From Hyphochytrium catenoides (taxonomy: Eukaryota > Sar > Hyphochytriomycetes > Hyphochytriales > Hyphochytriaceae): a stretch of 64,000 bases of DNA. The notes under the pieces are model-generated. The model did not search any database. It was given only the letters and a program-made list of their open reading frames with translations, and was not told where the DNA came from. The position numbers and the translations under genes are program-made. Where the stretch lies: the NCBI GenBank assembly GCA_900088475.1, contig FLMG01001070.1, positions 62,001-126,000 on the forward strand, in the 5' to 3' direction. Of this stretch, positions 35,690-46,919 are shown one piece after another. Position 1 is the first letter of the stretch. Each line of letters begins with the position of its first letter.

Positions 35690-35808
35690 GCAACAAGCCG
35701 CATCAAGATTGCACTAGGCGAAGGGGTCTCCAGGGGCGGGTATTCTGGCTTAGAAGTATGAGAGGCGCACGAGAAGGAAGAATGAGATCTCATGTTGCCT
35801 AAAACGCC

Positions 35809-36892
35809 TCACGGAAAGGGCTCGGCGAGTTCAGCACCCTGGAGTACACGTCCTCCCTGTTCTCGCTCATCGGGGAATATGTGATGATCTGTGATGGGCA
35901 AGAACATATAAGCACACTATATATAGGTTGACAGCCTGCACACAAGCATACACACCTCAAACTCGTACATTACAGGCGGCATATGATCCAAATTCTGCAC
36001 ATTGTTCAGAATCTTCAGCATTGCATTCTGCAACGCCACTTCTGTTGTTTGTCGACTTCGCTCTCTCTCTAGCTCTATAATTCAAACGACAATGGCAGAG
36101 CAAGTTATATCAGACCTCAGTGCGAAATGTCGAGTCCTAAGTATATATCTAGAGGAGTGATGCTGACTTTAGGGTCGCAATACGTCTCGCACAACCTCAT
36201 CTTACCAGATGTCGGGTCGTCTCTATCCACGTAGGGGGTGATGTTAACAAGCACTGGGATGACCCACTGCTCCCATATGACCTAATAGATTCCAGCGAGG
36301 GAGATGCAAGTAAGCACTGTCTTCTCGCGAACCTCAATTTTTAGAGGTACCTTCTCTTCGTTTGAAAGCAGCCCGAACATAGACTTTGTAACTCTTCTCT
36401 CAAAGAACGAGACCAGCAGCTTGCCCTTCAAGAGTTCTGTTCGCCAATGCGTTAGCACATTCGTCTTCCCCCAGCAAGCTCATTACTGACAACAATCCCT
36501 GAACATACCTGGAGCTGCGGGTGTCAAAGAGGTTATAAACTGGTCGATCGCGTCATCTACCTGCTTGTCCACTTCGGCCACGCCGCATCTTGCGTAAGTA
36601 AGCCGAAAGTTCTCACAGTCTGTCTGCGTGGGGTTTCCAAATGAGAAAGAAGGCACTTCGTATACAAGCTATAGCCCATTGCTACTCACCACCTTGGGCT
36701 TTACGGGCCCTGGCGCCCGGGTAAAAAGAATAGTGTGCACCAGACATTTCAGCAGTTCCTCCACTTGATCCTGTCCAACCTCCTTTACAGCGTGAGTGAC
36801 CACATTAGAACGAATAGTCAGGGGGAGCAAGGGCCTACGGTAAAGGAGATACGTACAATCTCGTCCAGCGTCTGAGTCCGCCAATTTGCCAT
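35809..36892 (-). CDS. ATG101: Autophagy-related protein 101
   Basis: ATG101 is a HORMA-fold subunit of the ULK/ATG1 kinase complex that starts autophagosome formation; it pairs with ATG13. Exon 1 (36892 to about 36858) codes MANWRTQTLDEI. Exon 2 codes HAVKEVGQDQVEELLKCLVH and TILFTRAPGPVKPK. Next exon: SFSFGNPTQTDCENFRLTYA and VAEVDKQVDDAIDQFI, which matches the conserved DCDFIDFTYVR region. Then VPLKIEV, IWEQWVIPVLVNITP (the WExWxxxV segment near the WF finger), LQNAMLKILNNVQNLDHMPP, and a last exon with TYSPMSENREDVYSRVLNS, ending at a TAG at 35811-35809. About six exons. Length, about 220 residues, fits the family. ATG101 is absent from budding yeast but common in other eukaryotes. Confidence 0.9.
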
Positions 36893-37654
36893 GATGTGGA
36901 GGAGGTAGTTGCACACGCTGCTGTCTTGCTAGGGCACAAGGCTGGAGAAACGCGTTCGGTCCAATCGAAGTGCTCAGAGAGACTGGCTCACGTTGTCCTC
37001 GCCGGGGAACTTTTCGCGGTGTTAACAAGCTACTCAGGACTAGAATTCAATGCAGAATGTGCTAGCAATAGGCGCTATCTGCACGTACCCAACGCGACTT
37101 TATGGCGGGTCTTGCCAGATGTATGATGTTGATCATGAGCTTGGTCTTATCCCTTTCAACCGCCGAAGGAATGATTGTGCATCAACTGTGTGCTGCTTCG
37201 GATGGCTTCACTCTCGCTGTCCGGCTCCGATTGAACAACTCTTCCCCTTCTGTTCCTCGAGAACGTGTCTCCTGTCTTTTTGAAGCGATAGCAGCTTTTG
37301 GACGCTTGTGCCTCCTGTACGAGGATAGTTTCCTTATTATTATACCTCCAGGGCTAAACCACCCTGTTATGACATATGACAGTACCCCATATTGTCGCGT
37401 AAAGTCCATAAACAAGCCCAGAGCCCTTAGGTTACCGGAGAATCTACACTATGACTATTGACCTAGCATTAAACCGATAGTCTTCAGCGGCAGGAGTTGA
37501 CAATAGTCTTTATAATATGAGCTTTAAGCTGCTTTTTCTTTATTCATAACCATTAAAGGTCTTGTCTCTCTGGGCCTAGCTCGAGACTGCAGTGGAAGGT
37601 TTAGCAGCATTCGCTGCTTTCCTGCTTATATCAGTGGTCCTGCTGAGCACTCCC

Positions 37655-38958
37655 TCATAGAGCAGCTGCTTTAGGTTGCACAGGCTTTCTCCCCACCATG
37701 AGATACATGGGGGTGAAAATTCCGGTGATACCTCCCCTAGCACAGCCCATGCCACCCTTCTGGAGCATCTGCTGGATCTTAGAAGTGCCCTTAGGGGCCA
37801 ACTTGGTAAACTCCAATAACTTCAGCAGCTCCGTCGTCAGCGTGAGCCCCACCGGATTAAACTGGAAGCGTTGGGTTAATGGGTTCCAGCTCGGTGTGAG
37901 CGGAGTATACCAGTGCTCGTTGTGTGCATCTAGCGCACAATCCCTAGCCTCAATCAGCTCAAAGCCAGCCTCGACAAGGGATTTCTTGACCTCATCAGTA
38001 CGAGCCATGTCAGGAAGGCCATCTCCTTCTTCAATCAGCTTCTTGATATGAACATGCTCCTCATTGTTCGGGTCGTATTTGTCCGTAAGGCACCATTCGT
38101 AGCAAGCAAATATAGCTCCTGGCTTCAAGACCCGGTAAATTTCTCCATACACTCCCTCCCTGCTTGGTGCATGACAGGTGGCCTCAATCGCGTAGACGCC
38201 GTCAAACGACTCCTTATCGAAAGGGAGCTTCATAAAATCACCCTGAACAAGTCGGCACTGCTTCGCAAGGCCAGCAGCAAGGTTCAACTGGTTACCACGC
38301 TTTACCTGAAAGCCGTTGATGGTGACCCCCGTGATATCACAGCCAGTGAAGCGTGCGATGTTCCGCATTGGACCGCCTATGCCACAGCCCGCGTCCAGAA
38401 GACGACCCCCAGCTGGAACACCCAGTCGACCAGCGAGATAATACTCATGACGGCGAATTGCTTCGTAGAAGTTCTCTCCGTCCTTGACGTGGGCGAAATG
38501 GAATGAGGAGCCCCAGCCCCATTCATAGAAGGATGTAGCCAGCTCATAGTAAGAATCTACAAGCTTGGAATAATTGCTTTCACGCTCCTCAACACCTCCC
38601 TTACTATCATCATGGAGATTATTATAGTCATCAATGGCGGAGTCCACCGTTTTACCCTCAGCATTCCATCTGAAGAAGCTTGTCAACAATGCGCCTGTCT
38701 TGATGATGGGTCTGAATATGAAGGATCTTTCGGGATTCTGGAAGCACGTTGGTCAGTTTCTTCCAAACCATCCTACTGCTTAGTCAATCATCTTACCGAG
38801 AAGATCGCGAGAATTGCACCCAGAATGATCGTAGACAGGATGATGAACACGAAGTTATCATGGAATATAACTGCAAGATCCGCTGTGACATTCTCAAGCA
38901 TCTGCCTGACTGGGTCCATGCTCATGAGAATGCCCGCCACCAACAGAATTGTAGGCAT
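37655..38958 (-). CDS. SMT1: Sterol C24-methyltransferase
   Basis: SMT/ERG6 transfers a methyl group from SAM to C24 of the sterol side chain (cycloartenol, zymosterol or similar), in ER membranes. Exon 1 (38958-38797) codes 54 residues, with a hydrophobic segment near its end (FVFIILSTIILGAILAIF) that would anchor the protein. Exon 2 (38742-37655) has the enzyme: YYELATSFYEWGWGSSFHFA, LLDAGCGIGGPMRNIA (SAM loop), DITGVTINGFQVKRGNQLN, DFMKLPFDKESFDGVYAIEA, YRVLKPGAIFACYEWCLTD and FTPMYLMVGRKP at the C-terminus, with TGA at 37657-37655. The intron is 54 bases with GT-AG ends and phase 0. Total about 416 residues, slightly longer than most. The product implies C24-alkylated sterols, as in plants, algae and fungi. 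Divergent from the presequence protease, 858 bases between ATGs. Confidence 0.95.
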
Positions 38959-39815
38959 CTATTATGCAAGAGGTGGAGGCACTTGTCGTAAGTTACTCAG
39001 AGTCAAGGATGGTTTTAAGCTTCAGCGATACATTGACAACCGCCTACTCACCTTGGAACAAACTAGTTTGTTTCAGACGAAGAAACAGCTCCCCTTTCGA
39101 GTACCTTATAGATCAATCGTCTTTCTTAGCTCAGTACGACGCCGTCGGCTGCTACTCGTATGCAGCTCAGCCTTAAGTTCATCTCAGAAGAAAGCTCAAT
39201 GAAAGCTAAAGAGCCAAGGATCCAGCCGCACTGATGATCTTCACAGAGATTCTGTGGTTCCTCATGGTCCTGTCTCTACAATAGCAAACTCCTCGCCAAA
39301 CACATGCACACCCCCTAAAAGCGCTAACTTATGACTCTACCATCCCATAGTGAAGAAAGGGCAAAGCAAACCCACGCCACCAAATGTCAAACCCACTATG
39401 TCCAACCCTCCCCTTAACATTATGCCTTGGCTTTTTATCTCTAAAGTCAATGTCCTAAATCAGGGATTACATTGGTCAAGAATCAATCCTTGGTTATCTT
39501 TCGGAGGCGCTTCTCTAGTCTGGTTATTCCTGGCTCTCTGTGCCATTCATCGTGATTCGCATCTCCAACTGTTGAAGCTTCTGATGGAGCTTTATAATCC
39601 CATTGAGAGAGTGAGAGGCAGCCAGCGCGAAGCGCCATGTGTACCGCGACTGTGGGAGCTGGGGTCGGTCGATAGCGAACCCAAGAGTTGATTCCAGTCT
39701 CTTGGTGAGGCCAGAAGGAAGGTACAGGAGACCTTGCACTGATATACATTTTTGTGCCGATCTCCGCCCCGGTAGATCCATTGACGGTCCTTGCCTTTGA
39801 GCACAAAGTTGAAGT
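38959..39815. other. Divergent intergenic region between SMT and PreP
   Basis: Probably a shared 5' control region. Open frames on both strands (for example 39524-39928 -) have no recognised match and overlap the PreP first exon antisense; treated as chance. Confidence 0.5.
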
Positions 39816-42800
39816 ATGTGGTCTATCTCAAGAGGCCTTCGGTCCACATCAGTAAACCGTGCTTTAAGGGTAGAAGGCCGACTGCGTGCCCATGATAGAG
39901 GATACCGCTCCATAGCTCCCAGCATCAAGTACTATCTACCTCACACCGAAAAGCGTGGCCCAGAACGAGAGGCCTCCATCCTTCAGCGGAAGCCTGGAGA
40001 CATTGTACATGGATTTGAGGTTCTAGGCTTAACGCCTGTTCCAGAGTACAAACTTCAGGTGGTTCAACTAAAGCACAAAGCCACAGGAGCCGACTACGTC
40101 CATGTGGATGCAAATGACCTGAACAACGCCTTCAGGTAGACAAGCGACCTTTCTCTTTTATATTCCTCCTCCTCGTACTGCACATTCGGTTTGCCATCTC
40201 CGGCCCTTCCTTTATCGTGTCATATTGATCCTGATGCCATTCTTGGCTAAGTGGGCTTAGGATCTTTCGTCTGGCGCGTCTTTTTGCTGTACATGTCCAA
40301 CCTATGTCTCTGCCCTCTCTGTCTCCTCCTTCTTCAATCATAGTTCCAACCTAGCTTCTTGCTGACCCTCGCTCGTTTGACTCCTTCTGCCGTCTGTTCT
40401 GCTTCCATCGCCCTACCATGGACCCATCTTGCAGCATTATCTTCAAGACGCCGCCAAGCGACTCCACAGGGGTGCCGCACATCCTAGAGCACTCTGTCCT
40501 GTGCGGGTCAAGGACCTTCCCTACACGGGATCCGTTCTTCAACATGCTGAAGCGGAGCTTGAACACCTTCATGAACGCAATGACCGCCAGCGACCACACG
40601 ATGTACCCGTTTGCCACCACAAACGAGACAGACTTTGCCAACCTGATGGCCGTGTACCTTGATGCTGTCTTCTTTCCTAACCTTCGAGAGCTGGATTTTA
40701 AGCAAGAAGGACATCGATTAGAGCTTTCAGATCCTCAAGATCTGGCATCATCCCTGGTTACTAAGGTGAGAGAAGAAATGAAGAGTAATGAAGCGAATAG
40801 AGGCTTGTGGAAAGAGACATAAGCGATAAACTGCAGAAACACTTTGGCTGTCGGGAATCATCAGATACACCTCTGATGTCTCTCCTCTTATCGTGCGTTC
40901 TTCTTCCTCAAGTCTATTCGTCGCTTGCTTCTTACGTATGAATCTTCACTCTGTTCATCAGCCGTGTTTTCTGGTCCCAATAAGCGTTATCTCTGCCTCT
41001 CGTCCGTTGCCCTGTCTCAGGCTCCTCTTCCACGACCTTAGTTTACCGGTGTAGCTGTCTAAACTCCTCTCAAACCCTTAGGGCGTCGTATATAATGAAA
41101 TGAAGGGAACGATGTCCGACGTGAATCAGCTCTTTGCAACTCGGCTTCAGCAACTTGTCTACCCAGAAGGAGTGTATAGGTAACGTTGTTATCTGCCGCC
41201 GTTTTCTCCTCCTCTCCTGCACATTTCGTTGGGCTGCATTGTCTCTTGAGGCTCTGTTCGGCGCCATCTCTTGAGCCTCGGATTCCGACTCTATAGGTCT
41301 TCTAGAGGTTCCTTTGTTTACCATGAAATAACTTGTTCGCCTTCCCGCGCTTCTCATATGTCCCACTCTCTCGGCAGCCACGATAGCGGCGGTGACCCTG
41401 TGGAGATCCCTAAGCTAACTTGGGATGGCTTACGTGCCTTTCATAAAAAGTTCTATCATCCCTCAAACTGCCTGTTCTACTCTTATGGCGACCTCCCTGT
41501 TGAGCGCCATTTGCAATATTTGGATGCAGATGTTCTCTCCCATTTTCACTTTGACGAGGCGTCACGGGCTGTTACTGTTGATCCAGGCCCAGGTTTGAAG
41601 CAAGCCGTCAGGTAGAGACTAACTCCGTCCAATTTCATCTGGCAAAAGGTTTGCAAGTCCTTCGGTTGCCATTTGCTGTCTTCTCTGTGGATTGTTTTCT
41701 AAATCCAAACTTTAAAGTGGAGACTTTCCTGCAAGAGTCTCATACCATTTCTCCATCAAAGAGCTGTAGAGCGAGGTCCCCCTGATATGATGAGTGAAGA
41801 GGTGGAGCGCCAGGTCCGCGTCTGTCAGGCCAGAGCCCTGGAAACCTTAGCGCCATCTGCCTATGATCCCTATGAAAGCCTGGTGGTGCGGTTAATCTCT
41901 GTGCTTCTACTAAATGGACCCGCGGCGCCTCTATACAAGGCTCTAATTGAGTCGGGGCTCGCTACGGACTACTCACCAGGCACCGGGCTGGATGGTTCGA
42001 CTCTAATCCCTTCGTTTGGAGTTGGTGTTCAGGGAACCACCGAGGACGTTGTAGATAAGGTATGCTAAGCCAAAGAGCACAGACGTCTATGCCACTAGGA
42101 AGAAAATAGAAGCTAAGCTGCGCCTTTGCTGCAGATTCTAGAGACAATCCAGGAGACTTTCCAGGCAGTCGTGCATGCGGGTTTTGACCGGGATCGCGTG
42201 GAGTCCATCCTGCATCAGGTCCGTGTTTAGTCCTTCCCTTCCCTTGTGCCATATTAAGCCTCTCCGCAACTCGCCGAGCACGTAGACGCAGGGCTTTTCT
42301 AATTGATACACTCACACATTCCATTCGGGGCGGAGGCCTCGATTGGATGAAAATGTCTACAAGAGCTAACCGGGTTTGTTTCTCCCTTTCCGATGGCCAC
42401 GACAGATTGAACTGGGACAGAAGCATCTAAAATCTGACTTCGGCATCTCTACAATGTACGGAGTGGCCGCCCAGTGGACGTATGGCCGCGACATTCTGGA
42501 TGCGGTTATGGCGGAGAAGTATATCTCTAGGCTCACTGAGGACGTAAAGGACCCCGAGTTCTTGAAGAATAAGTTCAGGGACCACTTTCTGAACTCCACA
42601 TCGCCATCGGCAACCCTCATCATGAAACCAGATCCTGACTTCGTCAGCAAAGCGGAAGAGGAAGAACAAAGACGGATGGAGGAGAAGAAGAGGATGTTGA
42701 CGGAGGAAGACTTGAGAAGGCTAGTAGAGGATGCCAAGAAACTGGCAGCTGAGCAGGATAAGAAGTCCGATACAACCTGTCTCCCTTCTCTTTCTATGAC

Positions 42801-45174
42801 AGACATATCTCCCAACGCCATCTCTCCAACTGTACTGAAAGATAAACTCTATGTCGGAGAGGGCGAGAGAGGAAGGACCAACATTCCCATTCAATGGGTG
42901 CCCTTCAACACCAATGGCGTAGTCTACATGCGCTTTACGGTGGATGCCAGTGCAGTACCCAATGAGCTCAAGCAGTACCTTCCCCTCTTTTCTACCTTTT
43001 TAACCCAGTTGGGGGCAGGAACGATGAACCATGCGGAATTCTCTACTCATCTTAGCAGATATACTGGAGGCATAAGCACCTCCTCTCTCATAGAACCAAA
43101 CTTGCATGATGCCTCACAGTGCTCGGAGTACTTTTATTGGTCAACATACTGTTTGGAGAGGTATAAGTGCTATGCCAGCCATTGTGGACTTTCCCTGTCG
43201 CGTATCTCCTCACTTCCTTGTCATCGCTATTTTCAACTTTGGCATTGGAGGGCGCAAATGGCCTGCGTAGATTCTTTCGTCTTCGTGCTTTAAAGAGTTC
43301 TCCACTTCTCCTTCACGCATATTACGTATAAGCATACACTCGAAACGTGTCGCGCAGGAGCTCAAGCTCTTTCACTGCTTCCACAGGAATGTCCCTGCTG
43401 CCTTTGATATTTTGACGAAGCTGTTCCTTGAGCCCAGATGGGATAACAAGGAGCACATGTTCAATCATTTGCTGCAGCTAGCAGCAGCTGCAAGCGAATC
43501 CATAGCCCAACATGGTAGGAAGCGATTGTCTGAGGCTTTTAACACCTTGCTGTATCCTCATGGCTTACACTAGTTTTTCTTCACTTGATGTCAATGACAC
43601 TTCAGTTGGACTGTCCCTCCTCTTTGACAAGTCAGTGTTTCACTCTTCGTGCTGTGTTATTGCTTCAAGGCCTCGTCCCTGGCTTGTCAACTTGTTTCCG
43701 ATTTTGAGTTGATGAAGGTGAGGTCCTTGCCATGGAAAGTCGACGTGACGTCTCATTGTACCTCTGCCCTCTACACTATCTATTGCATTGTTTGCAGGGA
43801 GTGGCTATGCGCGAAGAATGGCGACGGCAATGATCTCGCGGGTACACTCTCTAAAAAACGAACAAGCTGGGCTGCCTTTTGTCGAGTTTCTGCAAAGAGA
43901 AGCGGAGAAAGCAGGCTATGAGTCCCCGAATGACGGGGCCCTTGAGGAAATGGGGAGGAAGATGAGAGAGATTGGGCGACTTCTTCTGACCAGAGACACT
44001 CTTAGGGCCTCAATCGTCTGTGAGGAGAAGCAGAGACCAGGCATAGAAAGTGGACTGCGGTCTTTCATTTCTTCTCTTCCATCACGCCCTCATGCCGAAC
44101 CAGCTGATCAGAACGAGCCTGCGCACTTCTCTCCTATTTTCAAAAAGAAGTACATACCTGCCCCTTTGCCAGTCAATTTTGTAGCGTTGACAGTCCCATC
44201 TGCAGCCTATATGGATAATGAACATCCCTATCTTGAGGTGCTGGCGCAGGTGAGCCGATACAGAAAAATTATTATTCCGACCCCGGCAAACATCCGGTCT
44301 ACTTCTGTGGCGTGCTGTCCTTTGTTTCCGCGCTCTCTACCTTTGGTTTCTGAATGACGTCCTCTGCCACCACGTTCTCCCCAATGCGGTCTTTGGCCTA
44401 ACAATTCTAATGTGTTGAACCCACTCTGTCACAGCTAATTGGCTCTTGCTACCTGCATCGAGAGGTTAGAGAGAAAGGGGGTGCATATGGCGTGGGTGCC
44501 GATCAGGTAGGCGACACTTGTCAAGTCTTTCGGTTCTGAATGGCAATCAGCGACTCCATCTTGTGCGCCCACATTTGGTCTCCATGCCCTTCATAGATGA
44601 GCCACCGCGCTAACTAAGCTATTTTACTGATGGGTTCATACAGAGCGACGGCGTCTTTACCATGAGCTCTTTCTACGATCCTCATGTGGTAGAGACGCTG
44701 GAGGCCTACCAAAGATCTTTAAGCTGGGCTGCAAACGGCTCGTTCTCCGACAGAGATGTGGAGGAGGCTCTTCTCCCGATCTTTGGGGAGCTTGATGCCC
44801 CGCACTCTCCGTCATCAAAGGGATATCCTGAGTTCGTCTATGGTATGACACATGAGATCAGGCAGAATCGAAGGAACGTATTGCTAGGTACAACCAAAGA
44901 CAAGCTTGTTAGGACTGCTGAAAGGTAAGTAGCTGGGGGAGTAGCTGCTGACTCAAAAGCACGAGGGATGATGGAGCCAAGTAGGTGTTGGGGTTTGACC
45001 AGCGCAATCGGCGGCATTGAAATCGAGCGAGCTGACAACTTTATTTTTATCACTGTTGCTTGCAGCTTGCTGGAGCGAAGCAAAAATCAAGCAGTGGCAG
45101 TTCTAGGCCAGGCAGAGGCCATACAATCTAAAGAGAGCCCCTACCAAGACTGGGATGTCTCAGCCAACTCTTAA
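39816..45174 (+). CDS. PITRM1: Presequence protease (PreP/PITRM1), M16C metallopeptidase
   Basis: PreP degrades cleaved targeting peptides and other short peptides in the mitochondrial matrix (and plastid in plants). Exon 1 has a basic, Ser/Arg-rich leader consistent with import, then [20 protein letters not shown]. The next exon (about 40433-40765) has the inverted zinc motif in [20 protein letters not shown] (HxxEH), then [20 protein letters not shown] and [10 protein letters not shown]. Then [17 protein letters not shown] (third ligand Glu), [38 protein letters not shown], and an internal part with [20 protein letters not shown] and a charged linker containing [20 protein letters not shown]. 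The C-terminal M16 half includes [31 protein letters not shown] and [16 protein letters not shown] before TAA (45172-45174). About 14 exons; length about 1,000 residues as in the family. The order of blocks is complete. Confidence 0.94.
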
Positions 45175-45794
45175 TAAGGAGTAGCGGAGTAAGATACATA
45201 ACACACAGGCACACAGGGCTCTCTGGTTGCGACCATGGCAACGAAATGCAAATAGGCAGACTACATTGTGTCGTTATGGGTTTCAAAGCTGCAGTCGCAC
45301 ATAGGACAGCTATTTATCGGTGTACCTGGCTACAGCTCGGGACCAAGATCCTCTTACGTTACTCGGAGATCTTAGGGTTCCGTGCATGGGCCTTGGAATG
45401 CAAGGAAGGGGAAGCGTGAGATTTCGAAAAGAGGCAAGGACCGCCATAGCTCCCGCTGCGCGTCGTTAGGCCACCGCTTGGGTGGTTGAAGGTTAAGATA
45501 GGTATCACGGGACTGATCATCAATTTTAGGGAATAGATTGGCACGCTGATATAGTCATAGACAAGCCTCTGCTCGGCCCATTCTTATGCTGCCTAAGTTC
45601 AACTCAAAACCCCTAGCTTGCATTGACTCCACTTGTCGTGAAGTTCTATACCCCAGTGCTTCTATCCTGCTCCTAACTGCAAGAAAGACTAAAGGACATA
45701 GACGAACATATAGCTGAGCGATACTCATAGCTCCCTTACCTCTCTATTCTTTTCAGGAGCTCTCTGCACTATATTTGAGCCAGAGAAACCGTGA
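45175..45794. other. Intergenic, between convergent PreP and lipase
   Basis: No exon recognised; a short 61-residue - frame at 45359-45544 has no known match. Confidence 0.5.
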
Positions 45795-46919
45795 TCACTT
45801 TTGCGCGGCTAGAGTATTGGCGTACTTTGTTAGGTCATGGTCATCTACATTCCCTGAGAAGGAGAAAGATGGGAAGTTCTCTTCTTCTCTGACCACCTGG
45901 CCGCCGGTTAGATGGATCGACAGTCCCCAATGGATGAAGGGGTTTGTAGGAACGCTAGGGACCAAGTCTCTTTCGTTGACAAGCCGGAACTTGGTCGTTA
46001 TGTTCCTGACATTGAGCCACTCGCGCGGTCTCGCTGACCCTTTAGAGAGGTGTCGCGGCTCACCAAAGGTGTAGATTGTAAGATAAGGGTTCCTCCCATT
46101 GCTCTGATCTCTGATGCGAGATAGGTCGTAGACCTTTTCTTCGGCGTCATTTAGGTCCAACGTCTCATCTAAGACAAATTGCACAGCCATCAAAGAGGCC
46201 AACGCAGCCCCTCTAGAGTGGCCAGTAAGGATGAGAGACCGTGAAGGAGAGGAGAGACAATCTCTAACGTCGTTAAGAAAAGGCGTGCTAGCCGAGCCGG
46301 AAAATCGGAAGTTATCGTAGGCGAGTTTGAAGCCTCTATGGCTGTACATCATGATATCGCCCTGTCCTTTGTTCTTCCTGAAGTCCGCCCAGGATGGGTT
46401 AAGGTTGCCATCTACTCCGACCCAGTTAGAATTGGTGGAGCCACGAAACGCGACGTAGCAGGCGGTGGAAGAGATACCAAGGAGTGCATAGTCTGATGCG
46501 ACGGAGTAGCCTTTGTAGGAAGTGATGCCGAGGTCTGTGAGGTTCAGAGAAGCTCCTGACGAGGCTTGAGAGGCACGTTGGGAGAGGACGGCTAACTTGG
46601 AGGCTAAAGCTCCGTCATAGGATTGCAACAGCTCTTCGCTCTTCAGTGGCTCAGCAAAGAAACTGATACCAGCAGTCTCATCGTCGAATTGCTGTCTCTC
46701 CTCCTCAGTTAGCAAGTCATCGTCGTGAAGCTGGACATCCTGAGCGTCACCCATAATGCCTTGTGGAACGCGCAAAAGGATAGCGGTAGACTGCAGGATC
46801 CGACCGTCAGCGGGCACCCCTCTGAGCACCTCCTGCTTTGCTGCATCGCTATTAAGCTGCCAGGCTCCCACCAGAAGGCCGAAAAGGCAGAGATTGTACC
46901 GTGGAGCTCGGAACCTCAT
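45795..46919 (-). CDS. Secreted class 3 lipase
   Basis: Alpha/beta hydrolase of the fungal lipase-like (class 3) family, likely splitting triacylglycerols, phospholipids or galactolipids. A single exon codes 374 residues. The first ~26 residues form a signal peptide (RYNLCLFGLLVGAWQLNSDA). The catalytic elbow is SLILTGHSRGAALASLMAVQ (GxSxG; Ser nucleophile). Supporting blocks are STACYVAFRGSTNSNWVGVD (oxyanion loop), LTIYTFGEPRH and NERDLVPSVP (catalytic Asp likely here), with the His probably in IHWG or VDDHDLTKYA. The protein is acidic and has one or two NxT/S sites. It has no intron, in contrast to most neighbours. Start ATG at 46919-46917. Confidence 0.88.
   Translation of the reverse strand: MRFRAPRYNLCLFGLLVGAWQLNSDAAKQEVLRGVPADGRILQSTAILLRVPQGIMGDAQDVQLHDDDLLTEEERQQFDDETAGISFFAEPLKSEELLQSYDGALASKLAVLSQRASQASSGASLNLTDLGITSYKGYSVASDYALLGISSTACYVAFRGSTNSNWVGVDGNLNPSWADFRKNKGQGDIMMYSHRGFKLAYDNFRFSGSASTPFLNDVRDCLSSPSRSLILTGHSRGAALASLMAVQFVLDETLDLNDAEEKVYDLSRIRDQSNGRNPYLTIYTFGEPRHLSKGSARPREWLNVRNITTKFRLVNERDLVPSVPTNPFIHWGLSIHLTGGQVVREEENFPSFSFSGNVDDHDLTKYANTLAAQK

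Noticed and set aside
39524-39928. 134-residue - strand frame antisense to the PreP first exon
   Set aside because: It overlaps the well-supported PreP leader exon on the other strand and shows no recognised domain.
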